DNA of 64,000 bases from Pseudomonas sp. URMO17WK12:I2 (GTDB lineage Bacteria; Pseudomonadota; Gammaproteobacteria; Pseudomonadales; Pseudomonadaceae): the NCBI RefSeq assembly GCF_003253735.1, contig NZ_QKYW01000002.1, positions 706,367 to 770,366 on the forward strand, in the 5' to 3' direction. Under the pieces are notes generated by a model that saw only the letters and a list, made by a program, of their open reading frames with translations, had not been told where the DNA came from and ran no database searches. Positions within the stretch are counted from its first letter, which is position 1, and each line of letters starts with the position of its first letter. This document shows, piece by piece, positions 59,598 through 64,000 of the stretch. The translations under genes and the position numbers were made by a program.

Positions 59598-59939
59598 TCA
59601 GGCGTAAAGGTCGAGGCCCAGCACCTGCTGGGCATCCACGTCGCGGGCGAAGGCGGCAGTGCTGCTATAGCTGGCAATGGCCTGGGCGGCGCGATTGCTC
59701 ATGGCAGGCTGGTAGGTGGTGTCGGCCGAGCGCACCGGATAGTAGTCGGTGCTGGCATTGCTCTGCTGTACACGACGAATCTGCGGGGTCTGCTCGAAGC
59801 CTTGCGTGCCTGCGGTAGGGGCCGGCTGCTCGCGCTTTACTTCTACCTCCCGGTTCACCTCACGATAAGGCGTAACCGCGGTCCCCGAGCGGGGGCCACG
59901 ATCCGGTGAGTAGGGCGCGATGTTACCGTCGATACGCAT
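59598..59939 (-). CDS. Small hypothetical protein, Pseudomonas type
   Basis: 113 residues from ATG 59939 (a TTG lies one codon earlier). The protein starts MRIDGNIAPYSPDRGPRSG and is polar and probably disordered for about 75 residues, then has PAMSNRAAQAIASYSSTAAF near the C-terminus, a helix-prone tail ending GLDLYA. No motif recognised. I recall unnamed proteins of this design in Pseudomonas only. It lies in a 'DUF72 - small protein - tsaB' row on the minus strand. Confidence 0.7.
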   Translation of the reverse strand: MRIDGNIAPYSPDRGPRSGTAVTPYREVNREVEVKREQPAPTAGTQGFEQTPQIRRVQQSNASTDYYPVRSADTTYQPAMSNRAAQAIASYSSTAAFARDVDAQQVLGLDLYA

Positions 59940-60058
59940 CAATGAAGGCTCGGCAGGAAGGCGTGCGGAAGTACTGGCAATTTAGCCGCGCGCCCCGCAC
60001 TTGGCAATGAATGCCGAAAAGTTGACGACAAAAGGACGACCCTTTCGTCGCTCAATGC

Positions 60059-60751
60059 TCAAAAGCCTGCCGGAGGCGGCATTTTCGGGGTGGCGACCTG
60101 ATCGCGCAGGTAGATCGGCTGGGCCTGGTCGGCCACCACCGCTTCGCCACGAGCCCAGGCAAACCGCGCCAGGCTGAGCAGATCCTCGGCATGGGGCAGC
60201 ATCGCGCCATCACAGGCCGCGACCTGGCCACCGATACGCGCGGCAAAGGTGCCCCAACCGGTGCCGGCACCGAACCATTGGCCTTGGGCATCCTCTGGCA
60301 ATTGGGCCAGCTCCGGTGCCAGAACCGCCTCGCGTCCGACCAGACGCATCTCGCCCGCTTCGGCGCGGTAGCAGCCCCAGTACACTTCGTCCATGCGCGC
60401 ATCGATGGCGGCAGCCACCTGACCCGCGCCGTGCTCGCGTTGTGCGCGCTGCGCCAGCACCGCCAGGTTGGAAACCGGCAGCACCGGGCGATCCAGGGCG
60501 AAAGCCAGCCCCTGCACCACGCCGATGGCAATGCGCACGCCAGTGAAGGCGCCCGGGCCACGACCGAAGGCGATGGCATCCAGCGCCGACAGCGCAACGC
60601 CCTGCTCGGCCAGCAGGCTCTTGATCATCGGCAGCAGCTTTTGCGCATGCAGGCGCGGAATAACCTCGTAGTGGCTCGTCACGCGGCCGTCATGCAGCAA
60701 GGCGACGGAACAGGCTTCGGTAGCGGTATCGAGGGCCAGCAGAGTGGTCAT
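60059..60751 (-). CDS. tsaB: tRNA threonylcarbamoyladenosine biosynthesis protein TsaB
   Basis: 230 residues. ASKHA-fold scaffold that joins TsaD and TsaE in making the t6A37 base of tRNAs. It begins TLLALDTATEACSVALLHDG and has RLHAQKLLPMIKSLLAEQG and AFGRGPGAFTGVRIAIGVVQ then GLAFALDRPVLPVSNLAVLA, all TsaB hallmarks. The TsaB chain lacks the metal-binding residues of TsaD. Essential in most bacteria. The neighbourhood tsaB - phosphatase - adk - ppc fits Pseudomonas. Confidence 0.93.
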   Translation of the reverse strand: MTTLLALDTATEACSVALLHDGRVTSHYEVIPRLHAQKLLPMIKSLLAEQGVALSALDAIAFGRGPGAFTGVRIAIGVVQGLAFALDRPVLPVSNLAVLAQRAQREHGAGQVAAAIDARMDEVYWGCYRAEAGEMRLVGREAVLAPELAQLPEDAQGQWFGAGTGWGTFAARIGGQVAACDGAMLPHAEDLLSLARFAWARGEAVVADQAQPIYLRDQVATPKMPPPAGF

Positions 60752-60931
60752 GGCAATCTGTAGAGGTGGCTGAGCGGGCGGGCATTAAAACGGTTTGGGC
60801 TGGTTTTTTCCAGCGCAGCGGGCCAACGGTCTCGCCGAAACAACGCCCAGCGGCCAGGTGGCCGCCTGAGCACATCAGCGGCGCCCAGGCAGGCGCCGGC
60901 CAGCCAGCGGATCAGCGATCCGCCAGCCCCT

Positions 60932-61714
60932 TTACCACTTCTCGATAACAGGCTTGGCATCCCAGGCTTTGAGCGGCTCCTTGGACCAGTTGCCGTAGCC
61001 GGCATTCGGGAACACGATCCACTCGGTGCCCCACTTCGCCGACTCGGCTTCGGCGGTTGCGCGCTGCTCGGCCACCGGGGTCTTGCGGAACCGTGCGTCG
61101 AAGTCGTGCAGGGTGTCGCCGAGCAGCATCACGATACGATGGTCCTTGGCGACCAGCGCACGGCGCTCGACCTTGGGCGGCCCGAGCAGCAATACGCTTT
61201 CGGCGCTGACCTGGGGCAGGTCGAGCTTCTTCAGGGCCTTGAGGGTGTAGTCCTTCTGCTCCTCGGAACGGTCGGATACGTAGCGGATGACCACGCCCAG
61301 CTTGTCGGCGTGCTCGAGGAATTGCCTGGCACCGGGGATCAGCACTGGATCACCGTCACGCTCCCACGGCAGCCAGGTGTCCCAGCCGTCGTAGTCGTGG
61401 CAGTTGGCGAGGTCACGCGCCAGCAAGGCGGAGTTGTCGATCACCGTTTCGTCCACATCGGTGACGATGGCCAGTTTGGAGGGATCCTCGGCGGCCGCCA
61501 CGGCAGCGTCGAGCTTCTCGGTGGCGATGTTGTAGGCCTGCATCTGCAAGGCGCGAACTTCCGCGGACTGCTGCTGGTAACGCAGCGCCATGGTGAACTG
61601 GTCGACCGAGCACTCGCCTTTCTTCTCGGCGGCGCCGTCGGCCAGGGCGACGGATGCACTCAGCGATACCACGAGGGCGATGGGCACGCAGACGAATCTT
61701 CTGTTCTGGGTCAT
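60932..61714 (-). CDS. HAD-superfamily acid phosphatase, e(P4)-like, secreted
   Basis: 260 residues from ATG 61714 (the open frame upstream is not conserved-looking). A signal peptide ends near SVALADG. HAD catalytic motifs are IVTDVDETVIDNSALLA (DxDxT) and the distal LLGDTLHDFDARF aspartates. YDGWDTWLPWERDGDPVLIP and VSDRSEEQKDYTLKALKKLD match the class C acid phosphatase/lipoprotein e(P4) family, which removes phosphate from nucleotides outside the cytoplasm. There is no lipobox cysteine, so it is probably soluble in the periplasm. Confidence 0.86.
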   Translation of the reverse strand: MTQNRRFVCVPIALVVSLSASVALADGAAEKKGECSVDQFTMALRYQQQSAEVRALQMQAYNIATEKLDAAVAAAEDPSKLAIVTDVDETVIDNSALLARDLANCHDYDGWDTWLPWERDGDPVLIPGARQFLEHADKLGVVIRYVSDRSEEQKDYTLKALKKLDLPQVSAESVLLLGPPKVERRALVAKDHRIVMLLGDTLHDFDARFRKTPVAEQRATAEAESAKWGTEWIVFPNAGYGNWSKEPLKAWDAKPVIEKW

Positions 61715-61929
61715 GGAATGCACTCTGCTGGGGTGGTTGGTGGTAGCCGCCTTTCTCGAAGTTCTTCGTGACGGTCGATCAAACCAGCAGGCGCCAGGGC
61801 GCGCCGGCCAGAACTCGGAGCCTGCCAGATGGCGATAGAGAAGCCCGATAGTAACGAAACGGCAGCGGTCGTGGCTGCCTGCCCGCGACCCGTATTGGGC
61901 TCGCGGCCACCCTGGCATGCCCAGAAACG

Positions 61930-61955
61930 ACAACGGCCCGCAAGCGGGCCGTTGT
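61930..61955 (-). terminator. Hairpin terminator after adk
   Basis: ACAACGGCCCGC and GCGGGCCGTTGT form a perfect 12-bp stem around AA, 15 bases past the adk stop. On the minus strand it is followed by CGTTTCTGG, a weak U-tract. Confidence 0.65.
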
Positions 61956-61969
61956 TGAGGTGGGTCAGG

Positions 61970-64000
<2,031 letters not shown>

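Overview
The window is chromosomal DNA of a Pseudomonas (sensu lato). It is GC-rich, genes are packed tightly on both strands, and there are several REP-type palindromes and other intergenic repeats of a kind familiar from Pseudomonas. Several neighbourhoods match what I recall from P. aeruginosa: sodB next to a BifA-type c-di-GMP phosphodiesterase and an imelysin locus; argP/argO; olsB-olsA; and tsaB, adk and ppc close together. I see no tRNA, rRNA, CRISPR array, integrase, transposase or phage structural gene. All identifications are from reading the sequence and from memory of families; no database search was run.

Layout. 1-5.0 kb: the end of an MHS-family transporter with a divergent LysR gene, a five-hairpin intergenic repeat, two small membrane proteins and a stand-alone cysteine desulfurase. 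5.2-11.2 kb: an amine-utilisation type island. An AsnC regulator converges on a four-gene operon (two SDRs, class III aminotransferase, glutamine-synthetase-like ligase), which is divergent from a LysR gene with a palindromic operator between. 11.3-20.0 kb: a diguanylate cyclase, a fosmidomycin-resistance-type exporter, a GNAT enzyme, a Fur-box-preceded TonB-dependent siderophore receptor and a YdgA-family protein. 20.3-23.4 kb: small unknown genes, including one resembling the HrpF/NolX/HrpK translocator domain, and a two-gene module with a complete hydrolase triad. 23.6-27.7 kb: TetR/MaoC/SDR genes, an Old Yellow Enzyme and a thioesterase.

27.8-37.2 kb is a sensory stretch: a LOV blue-light histidine kinase with receiver, a three-PAS hybrid kinase, a hemerythrin, a GAF kinase, a phospholipase D/cardiolipin synthase-like enzyme and an oxygen-binding di-iron (ODP) protein. 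37.4-39.0 kb holds the ornithine-lipid genes olsB-olsA, followed by REP elements. 39.5-44.2 kb: an AbrB-type membrane protein, GntR regulator, acpH, a MITE-like element, and an ArsR-alkene reductase operon with repeated operator motifs.

44.4-50.6 kb: a coiled-coil membrane protein, a pgeF-like pseudogene with an in-frame stop, an epimerase-like enzyme, argP/argO, a DMT exporter and sodB. 50.8-58.5 kb: bifA, then an iron-related periplasmic locus (imelysin, SH3-like protein, di-haem lipoprotein, degenerate imelysin, DUF1513 beta-propeller). 58.7-64.0 kb: a DUF72 protein, a small Pseudomonas protein, tsaB, an acid phosphatase, adk and the 3' part of ppc, which runs off the window.

Most of the window is ordinary core and near-core genome. 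The accessory-looking parts are the amine operon, the HrpK-like gene, the 21.3-23.4 kb module, the sensor cluster and the lower-GC pseudogene near 45.5 kb.
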